DNA of 49,689 bases from Deltaproteobacteria bacterium (GTDB lineage Bacteria > Desulfobacterota > Syntrophobacteria > BM002), in assembly GCA_022340905.1 (NCBI GenBank), contig JAJDNB010000034.1, positions 1 through 49,689 on the forward strand, written 5' to 3'. Positions 16,249 to 23,026 of this stretch are shown here, piece after piece (position 1 is the first letter of the stretch; every line of letters starts with the position of its first letter). Position numbers and translations under genes: made by a program. Under the pieces are notes generated by a model that was given only the letters and a program-made list of their open reading frames with translations, made no database searches and was not told the DNA's origin.

Positions 16249-17893
16249 CCAACACCTCTACCGTACCCCCCTTTGCCGCCGATCTTGAGGCCGCCTCCAG
16301 AATAGCTATCACCTTCACCGAATCTTCGAGAGGCGCCACTATCGGCTCTCCTGACAGCAAGTGATCAGCCAGGTTACGATGAAAAAGATAATGCTCTCTT
16401 GGGGGAAGTGCCAGTTTTTGAGCAACTATCTGTCCGGAATGGTGGCGGCGGTGTACGGTTAAATCCGGCACCATTTCGGTGGCAGGAATAGTGTGCTGGT
16501 GATAATAGAGGACGGGATCGATCTCGTAGGTGCTTACATCTCGCCAGTGACCGACGATTGCGCCCTCAGTTCCCAACAAATACCATTTTGGCTTGAGCGC
16601 CGCGGCGATGTCGGAGTGAATAAACTCCGCCTCCTGTCCGCCGGAAAATCTTATTTGAATCCTTTCCTGGTCGGCATTGGTGACGTCGTGCCATACGCGA
16701 TTTTGTCGTGTGGAGATGACGGCCGAAATCTCCTGGGGTATCAAACTTACCACCCAATCCAGATAATGAGCGCCCCAGTCATACGCGGTGCCCCCTGAAA
16801 TCACATCATGGGAATGCCAGTAGCCACAAGGGTGGTTGAAGCCGCCAACAAACATTTCCAGGTGGAACAGTTCGCCTATGAGCCCTTCCGCCAAGGCTTG
16901 TTTGATTGCCAAGTAATCTACATCCCAACGCCGGTTCTGGTGGCAACTGAGATGCACCCGTTGTCTTTCAGCCATTTCCACCATGGCCGCTGTTTCTTTG
17001 CCGCTTATTGCCAAAGGCTTCTCACAGATCACGTGTTTGCCTGCCGCCATCATCTGTAAAGACAGACTGGCATGGGTATTAGGTGGTGTGGCAATGATGA
17101 CCAGTTCTACTTCGGCATCCGCCGCTAAAGCTTTAGCCGAATTACAGGCCTTAACCTGGGGAAAATCGATTTGTGCCTGCATAAGCCTTTGCTGATCCAA
17201 ATCACAAGCGCTCATCAGCTGCAGCCCAGCAGTCGCCTCGATGCCCAGCCCGTGAGCCTTGCCCACAGATTGGGCATAACCCAAGAGTCCAGCTCCTAGG
17301 GTGCGCTGGTTAAACGGTTTTCCGGCCAACTGCCGCAACAAACGATAGAGAATCTGTTGGAAGACAGGATGATCATAAGCCTGCAGTGTGGTGCAGGCAA
17401 CGTGCCCGTCACCGGCAGAGCGCAATACCAGTACGGGACTGTGTTGGTATTGCCAGTCAGCATACAGTATGGTTTCTGTCTCCTCAGATGTTTTGACCAA
17501 GGGCTGGTAGACCCCTTGGAGATACATGGCATCCGCCAAACGGATTGCCAGGGGATGATCTCTGTTGCTGAAAAGAACACGCAGTTCTGTTTCAGGTCCC
17601 AGCTGATTTGGCTGTGCTCCAAATACCTGGGGCAAATCCGTATCTGAAAGTCGGACCAGTCCCAACCAGCCACCACCTCCGTGGACGAATTTTACGAGCT
17701 GCTCATGGGAGTTAGCCAGGGAAGTCGTGTCGGCAGTGACAACAACATCATAGGGACTGAGATCGTCAACCACTTGCGATTCCACGGTTACTTCCACATG
17801 ATCTATCGATCCTAGGTAGGACAGCAACGGCTGGAGCGACGTGTCCTCCTGAGCCGCTACGAAAAGTATTTTCAGAGAAGGATGAACAATCAT
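16241..17893 (-). CDS. ThuA-like and Gfo/Idh/MocA oxidoreductase fusion protein
   Basis: 550 residues. The first 190 look like a ThuA/glutamine-amidotransferase-like domain: LKILFVAAQ, YDVVVTADTTSL, LVKFVHGGGGWLGLV, NRDHPLA, AGDGHVACTTLQ, and the last piece HPVFQQILYRLLRQLA typical of ThuA. From about residue 197 a complete Gfo/Idh/MocA domain follows, with LGAGLLGYAQSVGKAHGLGI, VICEKPLA (288-295) and WDWGAHYLDWV-like segments. ThuA takes part in trehalose or keto-sugar use, where it acts next to Gfo enzymes; here the two are one chain. Probable substrate is a keto-sugar or its conjugate. It heads the dehydrogenase and glycosyltransferase set. Divergence from the family norm is only in the fusion. 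Confidence 0.8.
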   Translation of the reverse strand: MIVHPSLKILFVAAQEDTSLQPLLSYLGSIDHVEVTVESQVVDDLSPYDVVVTADTTSLANSHEQLVKFVHGGGGWLGLVRLSDTDLPQVFGAQPNQLGPETELRVLFSNRDHPLAIRLADAMYLQGVYQPLVKTSEETETILYADWQYQHSPVLVLRSAGDGHVACTTLQAYDHPVFQQILYRLLRQLAGKPFNQRTLGAGLLGYAQSVGKAHGLGIEATAGLQLMSACDLDQQRLMQAQIDFPQVKACNSAKALAADAEVELVIIATPPNTHASLSLQMMAAGKHVICEKPLAISGKETAAMVEMAERQRVHLSCHQNRRWDVDYLAIKQALAEGLIGELFHLEMFVGGFNHPCGYWHSHDVISGGTAYDWGAHYLDWVVSLIPQEISAVISTRQNRVWHDVTNADQERIQIRFSGGQEAEFIHSDIAAALKPKWYLLGTEGAIVGHWRDVSTYEIDPVLYYHQHTIPATEMVPDLTVHRRHHSGQIVAQKLALPPREHYLFHRNLADHLLSGEPIVAPLEDSVKVIAILEAASRSAAKGGTVEVLDG

Positions 17894-17929
17894 TGGCTTT
17901 GGCCCTTATATCTGCAATGTCTTGACTTC

Positions 17930-18139
17930 TTCGGGGTTGGTCGTCTCTTGCTTGCGGTGTAATTTTGTCATCTGCTTCGCGTCATTTGGCTCCGTCGTCA
18001 TTCGCTTCGCTGTCATTTGTTGTCACTAGGTCTTGATGGCAAGTGGCGTCAATGACGCCGACGGCTAACCGGGAATCCGCTTGCGGGCCTGAGCGGAGCG
18101 AAGCGAGCGCGAAGAAATGACTATAAATGACCCAATGAC
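17930..18139. repeat. Gap filled with AATGAC / AGCGAAGCG word repeats
   Basis: Read on the minus strand, the gap repeats AATGAC, TCATT and AGCGAAGCG words in both orientations (for example GTCATTTGGC, GTCATTCGCTTCGCTGTCAT, CGGAGCGAAGCGAGCGCG). The arrangement resembles the other word-type intergenic repeats of this window, but with different words. No gene is seen. Confidence 0.5.
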
Positions 18140-18161
18140 CATAAAGCGCAACCGCTTTATG
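18140..18161 (-). terminator. Hairpin over the stop codon of the S51-CysS fusion gene
   Basis: CATAAAGCG (18140-18148) pairs with CGCTTTATG (18153-18161) around the tetraloop CAAC. The TAA stop of the minus-strand gene is inside the stem, the same placement as in the hairpin at 13094-13151. No T-tract follows. Confidence 0.5.
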
Positions 18162-19410
18162 ACTTGAGTCGCCAACGGGAACCCTCTGGTGTATCCTCAA
18201 TGAGTACGTCCCCTCGCTCAAGGCTCTCCCTGATGGCATCAGCTTCTTCCCACTTTTTGTTTTCTCTGAATCTCTGGCGTAAACTCACGAGTTCTTCTAT
18301 GACCGGGGCGAGGCATTCAGTCTTATTTTTTGGAGAACTCTCCAGTTTCATCCCAAAGAGAACTATCAAATCCCTAAGCACTTCCCTCGCTTGAGAGATA
18401 AATTCCTCGTTTTCCAGGTCCTCCTTACCCTTCCATATGGCCCTGTCGAGCTCTAGCAGGGCATTGGTAGTTTTCCTCGAATCATGCTGCTCCAGACCTG
18501 CACGAAAGACCTCCTGGATTCCATGAATTCTATCCCAGAAGGATTCTGCTTCCGAGTCGGGGCCCAATTCGGCGGCTTCCGACTGAAAAATTTTTCCTCT
18601 TACCTTCTCACCAATGGCCCCACCGCGGAGAACCTCGAGAGAAAACCGATTTCCTTTCTCAAAAACGATCTCTTCTCCTCCACGGCGCAGAGTTACATTG
18701 CCGAGCCCCTTGATTTCAGCTTCATCTTTTGCAAGGTCTATAAGACAGGCGGTGTGCTCGTCTAATCCAAAAACTGAAACATCTTCCGGCAGCATGGATT
18801 CAAGTTTGCTGAATCGGGTCTCACCCATAAAACAGAAGCGCGTGTCATGAGTCCCGCCTTCGGCATTGTTCCAATGAGGTATGATCACCAGATTGAAGCC
18901 AAAGTTCTCAAGAAGGTTTATCCCCTCCACCCAGTGCAGGTCTTGACCCACCTTGTAAATTTCGTACACGGGGAGGGTGTAGCGTCCTACTGTAAGAGCT
19001 GCAGCGCTGGCAGCCACAAGACAGCCCCCATCTTCCACCTGCCTGGTTATCATTTCCGGGATAGATGTGCCTCGCCACTGGCGAACAGCGTACGTGGGGC
19101 TACCTGGGCCAATGAGAATAAAATTTGCTTGCCGCAACGTGTGAAGAGTTTTTTCTGCCTCAAGTTCTGTAGAACTCTCCTTCGATTTAAAAGAAGCTAA
19201 AAGCATGTGTTGCTGAACGTGCTTACGAAAATATTCCATAGCTCTTTCGGAAAGCTGATCCACATTGAGTTGAAATCCTGCTGGCGTGTCGAGAAATATG
19301 GCCTTCGGGGGCTGGTCCACCCTTGCCAGCAGTTCTTTGTGAACTTCAACCATAGTGGTCGTCAGTTCGCCCGAACCCATGAGAGCAATAATGCCCTTTT
19401 TCGATGCCAT
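18157..19410 (-). CDS. Peptidase S51-like protein fused to cysteinyl-tRNA-synthetase C-terminal domains
   Basis: 417 residues from an ATG at 19410 with a GAAGGG site; a GTG at 19431 is in frame. Residues 7-225 are a class I glutamine-amidotransferase-like/S51 domain: IALMGSGE, LIGPGSPTYAVRQW, the nucleophile elbow VAASAAALTVG (Ser135, where S51 peptidases have xSAG) and IIPHW (His179). Residues about 296-355 look like the DALR helical domain of CysRS. Residues 370-414 match the CysRS extreme C-terminus: RQRFRENKKWEEADAIRESL, then IEDTPEGSRWRL. S51 enzymes cleave Asp-containing dipeptides or cyanophycin. The CysRS piece suggests tRNA or cysteinyl-conjugate binding, which is inference. The catalytic CysRS domain is absent. 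Confidence 0.75.
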   Translation of the reverse strand: MASKKGIIALMGSGELTTTMVEVHKELLARVDQPPKAIFLDTPAGFQLNVDQLSERAMEYFRKHVQQHMLLASFKSKESSTELEAEKTLHTLRQANFILIGPGSPTYAVRQWRGTSIPEMITRQVEDGGCLVAASAAALTVGRYTLPVYEIYKVGQDLHWVEGINLLENFGFNLVIIPHWNNAEGGTHDTRFCFMGETRFSKLESMLPEDVSVFGLDEHTACLIDLAKDEAEIKGLGNVTLRRGGEEIVFEKGNRFSLEVLRGGAIGEKVRGKIFQSEAAELGPDSEAESFWDRIHGIQEVFRAGLEQHDSRKTTNALLELDRAIWKGKEDLENEEFISQAREVLRDLIVLFGMKLESSPKNKTECLAPVIEELVSLRQRFRENKKWEEADAIRESLERGDVLIEDTPEGSRWRLKS

Positions 19411-19466
19411 AGGGATACCCTTCTTCGGCACAAAAGAACACCCACATCCAGTAAATAATTAGTTAG

Positions 19467-19486
19467 CTGCCTGGCAAGCCAGGCAG
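19467..19486. promoter_or_regulatory. 20-base inverted repeat upstream of the S51-CysS gene
   Basis: CTGCCTGGCAAGCCAGGCAG has nine-base arms that pair perfectly, with only AA at the centre. It lies 57 bases upstream of the minus-strand start at 19410, where an operator would be expected. A terminator is less likely because no T-tract follows. Confidence 0.4.
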
Positions 19487-19665
19487 TCTAAATGATTTGC
19501 GGCTACAGCACGCTTGATGAGGGTGAAAAAGCAGGTTGCTTTGTAAGCTAAGACACGCTATGCGGATTTGTCAACATTTCCGAAGTACAGGCAGGGGCTC
19601 TCTTCTGATAAATTGTACACCGGTGCTGCCCTCTCTCTGCCCATTGAGCCGAGCCAATCCCAAAT

Positions 19666-19681
19666 TGGCACACCCATTGCT
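19666..19681 (+). promoter_or_regulatory. Sigma-54 (-24/-12) promoter
   Basis: TGGCACACCCATTGCT matches the consensus TGGCAC-N5-TTGCW at all fixed positions. It lies 79 bases before the ATG of the zinc-ribbon gene at 19761. The second such site (22356-22371) has the identical spacing to its gene. Confidence 0.8.
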
Positions 19682-19760
19682 AAAGAATATCCGACGATAT
19701 CTCTAAAGGCCAGAAGGTTTAACTACTGACCCAAGGAATCTGTTTTTACGGGAATGAGAA

Positions 19761-19973
19761 ATGACTTACATTTGCATCAAGTGCAGGAAAACGTGGGGTA
19801 ATGGAGGTCATTCTAGTGAGTACTCCGGGGGGTTGTGCGAAGATTGCACTGCGGAATACGTTCGAGAAAAGCAAAGGAATCAAGGATTCCACGATTGTTT
19901 CAAGCGGGCGGTTAAGGTCTGTTCAAAAGACGAATGTAGTTACTGGCATTTATGCAACAGAGATCTGATCTGA
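19761..19973 (+). CDS. Small Cys-rich zinc-ribbon protein
   Basis: 70 residues. It has CIKC (residues 5-8) and CEDC (26-29), a spaced pair of CxxC motifs that would hold one zinc. Further Cys residues lie in HDCFKRAVKVCSKDECSYWHLC. The central YVREKQRNQGFHDCF helix is charged. Similar short proteins occur in Desulfobacterota with no known role, as recalled rather than searched. A perfect sigma-54 promoter upstream suggests induction by an enhancer-binding regulator under specific stress or nutrient conditions. It is transcribed away from the S51-CysS gene and towards the ParA operon. Confidence 0.7.
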   Translation: MTYICIKCRKTWGNGGHSSEYSGGLCEDCTAEYVREKQRNQGFHDCFKRAVKVCSKDECSYWHLCNRDLI

Positions 19974-20054
19974 TAGTAACGACCCTCGTTACCACAAGCA
20001 TTAGGAAGGATGCAAAGACAATAGTGCAAAACCTTTGCTTCCATTCACCCTATA

Positions 20055-20501
20055 TTATGTGTTTTTTCCTTGGTGGTGATCTTTGTGGTCTTTCTCCAAC
20101 TGCTCGATTCTGATCTTTACCTCCGCCAATTCACTGCTATGGTCTTCCAAGTCTTGTTTCAAGGTATCGAGCTCAATTTTCAGCCTCTCCAAATCCAGGT
20201 TCTTTGCTTCTGGTCTTGGTGGCCGGAGATCTGAACGCTTCCTTTCAGAAACATCCAGACTATTTATTTCATCCATCTCGATAAAAACGCGACCGTTCTC
20301 TTTTATCCGCGTCAGCAGTCCTCTGTTCAAATAGTCAATTACCGTGCCTTTGGAGACTCCAAGGCTCCTCGCCGCCACCTCGATGGTGACTTTTTTCTTA
20401 TTCACAGAAGGTTGCGGGGCCGAGAGGAAAAAATGACACACACTCTCTAAACCGCGCTTCTGGTTTTTACTGCCCTTCATGAAAGATCCAACCAAAATCA
20501 C
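20055..20501 (-). CDS. Winged-HTH and coiled-coil DNA-binding protein, partner of ParA-CBM48
   Basis: 148 residues. Residues about 36-82 form a MerR/excisionase-type HTH (VTIEVAARSLGVSKGTVIDYLNRGLL, then the wing TRIKENGRVFIEMDEI). A Pro/Arg linker leads to a heptad-rich helix (about 98-138: LDLERLKIELDTLKQDLEDH and so on) that should dimerise, and the end is His/Lys-rich. The GTG start overlaps the TGA of the ParA gene as GTGA, so the two proteins are translationally coupled. ParA systems need a DNA-binding or cargo adaptor, often a small HTH/coiled-coil protein encoded next to ParA. This one fits that role by context. It could instead be a simple autorepressor. An internal ATG at 20480 is an alternative start. 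Confidence 0.75.
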   Translation of the reverse strand: MILVGSFMKGSKNQKRGLESVCHFFLSAPQPSVNKKKVTIEVAARSLGVSKGTVIDYLNRGLLTRIKENGRVFIEMDEINSLDVSERKRSDLRPPRPEAKNLDLERLKIELDTLKQDLEDHSSELAEVKIRIEQLEKDHKDHHQGKNT

Positions 20502-21577
20502 AGGCTAATGAGAGAATTTACCCCGCCGTACGCATCTTCAACTGTGCTCTCATTGGCGGGATCAGCTACCCAGAGGCCATCAACCAGGTACTTGTACTCA
20601 TAGGATCCAGGCCTGAGAGAAATAGTCTTGTGCCACATCGGTCTCCCTTGGGACTCTATGAAATCAAGAGATTCCGGCACCCACTTATTGAAATCACCAG
20701 CGATCTGCACCACCGAGCCTTCGGGAGCTTCCAGCTTGAACAATATTTCCCTCTTCTCCGGCAACTCGAGGCGCCCTTCGGCTGCCAAAAACGACTCCAA
20801 GGTAAAACCTCTGGCAACCATTTCAGGCTCTTCGTCGAGAATCTCTCTGGTGAGACTCTCATAATCACGGAATCCAGCGGAGTGTTGGTCGAATTCGCCT
20901 ATGGCCTTTCCCTCCCTTGCAGCCTCTCTCAATCTGGTGCAGGTGTTGATCATGGTCTGGTAACAGCTTTCGGGAAATCTGGCCTTGAGATCCTCTATGA
21001 GACTCCTGCAGAAATTGGTCCTGAGATCGACGTTTGTGGCCAAAATTTTGACACTGAGCGCATGTCGGATCCTTTCTTCGATAATCCGGATGGTATCGAG
21101 CAGCTTTCCCAGGCCGTGGAGAGAGAAATAACTGGAGTCGACAGGAATGATCACCTCTTCTGCTGCCACGAGCCCATTGAAGGTTAAAAGACCCACACTC
21201 GGTGGACTATCGATAATGAGGTAATCGTACTTATTTTCCACCTCCACCAGGCTCTGGCTAAGCTTGTATTCCCGCTCGCTGGCTCCTGTCATGACCTGCT
21301 CAAAGGCACTCAAGACAACGTCGCTCAGAACAACGTCTAGATTCTCTTTCAAGTTCTGGATTGCTTCACTGATCGGTATCTTGCCCAGTAGGACTTCATA
21401 GATAGTCTTCTCTGCATGGTCGATCTCTGCCCCAAGTCCAATTCCTGCATGCCCTTGTGGGTCCAGATCAATCAAGAGCACCTTCTTGCCCTCACCTGCC
21501 AGAAGATGGGCTAGATTTATAGCGGTGGTCGTTTTGCCACAGCCGCCCTTTTGATTGACGAGAGCAATCTTTCTCAT
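20498..21577 (-). CDS. ParA family ATPase fused to a CBM48 glycogen-binding domain
   Basis: 359 residues from the ATG at 21577, seven bases after AGGAGG. Residues 1-250 are a full ParA/Soj ATPase: deviant Walker A QKGGCGKTTT (9-18), A' LIDLDPQGHAG, and Walker B DYLIIDSPPSVG. After a linker, residues 276-359 are an AMPK-beta-like CBM48 with the glucan-binding residues in place: FNKW (Trp299), YEYKY (Lys329), DGLW (Trp336), GGVNSLI (Asn354). ParA ATPases move or space DNA and cargo on the nucleoid. CBM48 binds glycogen or other alpha-1,4-glucans. The combination suggests placing glucan granules or a glucan-bound complex. An in-frame ATG at 21736 would add 53 residues. Downstream is the coupled HTH/coiled-coil gene. 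Confidence 0.9.
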   Translation of the reverse strand: MRKIALVNQKGGCGKTTTAINLAHLLAGEGKKVLLIDLDPQGHAGIGLGAEIDHAEKTIYEVLLGKIPISEAIQNLKENLDVVLSDVVLSAFEQVMTGASEREYKLSQSLVEVENKYDYLIIDSPPSVGLLTFNGLVAAEEVIIPVDSSYFSLHGLGKLLDTIRIIEERIRHALSVKILATNVDLRTNFCRSLIEDLKARFPESCYQTMINTCTRLREAAREGKAIGEFDQHSAGFRDYESLTREILDEEPEMVARGFTLESFLAAEGRLELPEKREILFKLEAPEGSVVQIAGDFNKWVPESLDFIESQGRPMWHKTISLRPGSYEYKYLVDGLWVADPANESTVEDAYGGVNSLISL

Positions 21578-22355
21578 GACCTTCCCTCCTTTCTGTCTTG
21601 GGGTAGGGAAAGAGTAAAAACTTCTCTCCCCAGGTGATTCCCCATGAGAGTCATCTACCTCCTTGAACCTATCAATCTTGAACCTATCAATCAGTCCACG
21701 TAACAGGGCTCCAACCTTTTGCAGCAGAAATCTCATAGTTGCTCATCTCCTTGCTGAATTAATAGAGGATGTTTCTTGCCGGAGAGAATTACCAGGTTAG
21801 TGGATGGGAAGCATTCTCGGTCGTGGATAAATGGAACGGCTCCACCGGATGCAAACAGAAGGATTTCTGTCCACTTACGGTGGAGTTGCAGCCCCGTTCT
21901 TTCCCTTGGGTGGGGAAGAGACATGTCAATGCCAAGGCAACTTGGTGGTTTCTGTTTAATAGCCAGCTCATATATCAATGAGCCGGATAGCCTTGTCACA
22001 ATTGATACATATTGTGATGAATTATCATCAGCCTCCTGTATCCTTAAACCACCTGATGCGACTTAAACCACAATACATAAGACATGTCAAGTAAATAGAG
22101 GACAAGTTTGTTTTCCTGGATCGTTTTTTCTGTCGAGAAAAGACGCCCTCTTTCTTTCAGTTAAATTCCGTCCAAGAATCTTCCCATTTTAATAGCCAAA
22201 ATATTCAAACAATACCTTGGCATTTTTGCGCAAAACCAAAGAAATCAAGAAATCAAAAAAATCGTTTCTCCTTACCTTGCACCAGAAATTCTGTAGATTG
22301 TCAGAAAGGTTTCGAACAAGGCTTTCGAATGAAGGGATGTGACCGGATGAGATCT
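21578..22355. other. AT-rich region upstream of the ParA-CBM48 operon
   Basis: No convincing gene. A direct repeat (CTTGAACCTATCAAT twice, 21662-21691) lies just upstream of the ParA start, inside the possible N-terminal extension. An 88-codon minus frame at 21733-21999 overlaps that extension by ATGA but looks unlike protein. Two overlapping inverted repeats sit at 21996-22029. 22060-22340 is strongly AT-rich and featureless apart from short A and T runs. Confidence 0.5.
21996..22029. promoter_or_regulatory. Two overlapping operator-like inverted repeats
   Basis: TCACAAT (21996-22002) and ATTGTGA (22011-22017) are exact inverted arms eight bases apart. GATGA (22016-22020) and TCATC (22025-22029) form a second repeat around ATTA that overlaps the first by two bases. 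They lie upstream of the ParA-HTH operon and could be sites for its HTH protein or a parS-like site. Position relative to the promoter is not known. Confidence 0.4.
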
Positions 22356-22371
22356 TGGCATACTTATTGCT
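22356..22371 (+). promoter_or_regulatory. Sigma-54 (-24/-12) promoter
   Basis: TGGCATACTTATTGCT fits the consensus TGGCAY-RNNNN-TTGCW at every fixed position. It is 79 bases upstream of the ATG at 22451, the same distance as for the site at 19666. Confidence 0.8.
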
Positions 22372-22450
22372 CGATAATTGATTTGGTCCTCATTTTGAAA
22401 GAGGAAACCTTGGATGATCCAATAAGTCAACAGGATGTAGTTTAGGAAAA

Positions 22451-22855
22451 ATGCAGGCAATGAAACTAACTGAAAGACAAAAGCTACTGTTGGAGTCTGC
22501 AAGCGATTGGATTCAAAACAATTATCCAGAAGCACACTTAGTAGGTGTAGCGTGGTGGTTTTTTGATTGCGGCTGTATGACTGGAATGGGCTTCTCTCTC
22601 GAAGCCGGTGTAGTTACTCCAGCGGTTCGAGTTGATCGAGCCTCGGTAGAGGACGGAGCAGTAGCACCATGCGAAAAATGCTTGCGCGACAACCCTGCTC
22701 AGGCAAACAGAGTGTTTACCTTTGGGACGGCCTGGTTTAGACCGATACCGGATTCGAAAACAAGAGATCGGCTCAAAAAAGACCTCTTCAGCCCGCTGTT
22801 GGAGAGGGAAACTGTCGAAATGTATCAAGAGGGTGGACTGCAAATAACGCATTAG
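22451..22855 (+). CDS. Sigma-54-controlled protein of unknown function
   Basis: 134 residues, start ATG with AGGA four bases upstream; a second Met at residue 4 is possible. Helical N-terminus (LTERQKLLLESASDWIQNNYPEA), then a hydrophobic VGVAWWFFDCGCMTGMGFSLEAG strand region. CGC and CEKC (CEKCLRDNP) could bind metal together. The rest is mixed and ends in a charged tail. No family is recognised. The strict sigma-54 promoter and the position next to the CBM48 genes suggest co-regulation with the zinc-ribbon gene on the other side of the ParA operon. Confidence 0.65.
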   Translation: MQAMKLTERQKLLLESASDWIQNNYPEAHLVGVAWWFFDCGCMTGMGFSLEAGVVTPAVRVDRASVEDGAVAPCEKCLRDNPAQANRVFTFGTAWFRPIPDSKTRDRLKKDLFSPLLERETVEMYQEGGLQITH

Positions 22856-22975
22856 AGAGGAAGGAGAGGTGTCCGCAAGAGAAAAGGTAGCCTATTCTGC
22901 AAAAGAGTTCCCGTCTCTGAAGTTAAATCTTCCCCTAGTGATCGAGATTCTTCCCTTTACACTCCTATTCGTGGG

Positions 22976-22991
22976 GGCGGAGGCCTCCGCC
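22976..22991. terminator. 16-base palindrome between convergent genes
   Basis: GGCGGAGGCCTCCGCC is a perfect palindrome between the gene ending at 22855 and the CBM48 gene ending at 23027. As RNA it can form a GC-rich stem on either strand, so it may act as a two-way terminator, but T-tracts are poor. Confidence 0.4.
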
Positions 22992-23026
22992 GGCCATCTC
23001 CCCTTTGTGACAGTGCCTTAAGGACC

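Noticed and set aside
21733..21999. 88-codon minus-strand frame upstream of parA
   Set aside because: Protein sequence is unlike any real domain and the start is weak. Kept only as context because of the ATGA overlap.
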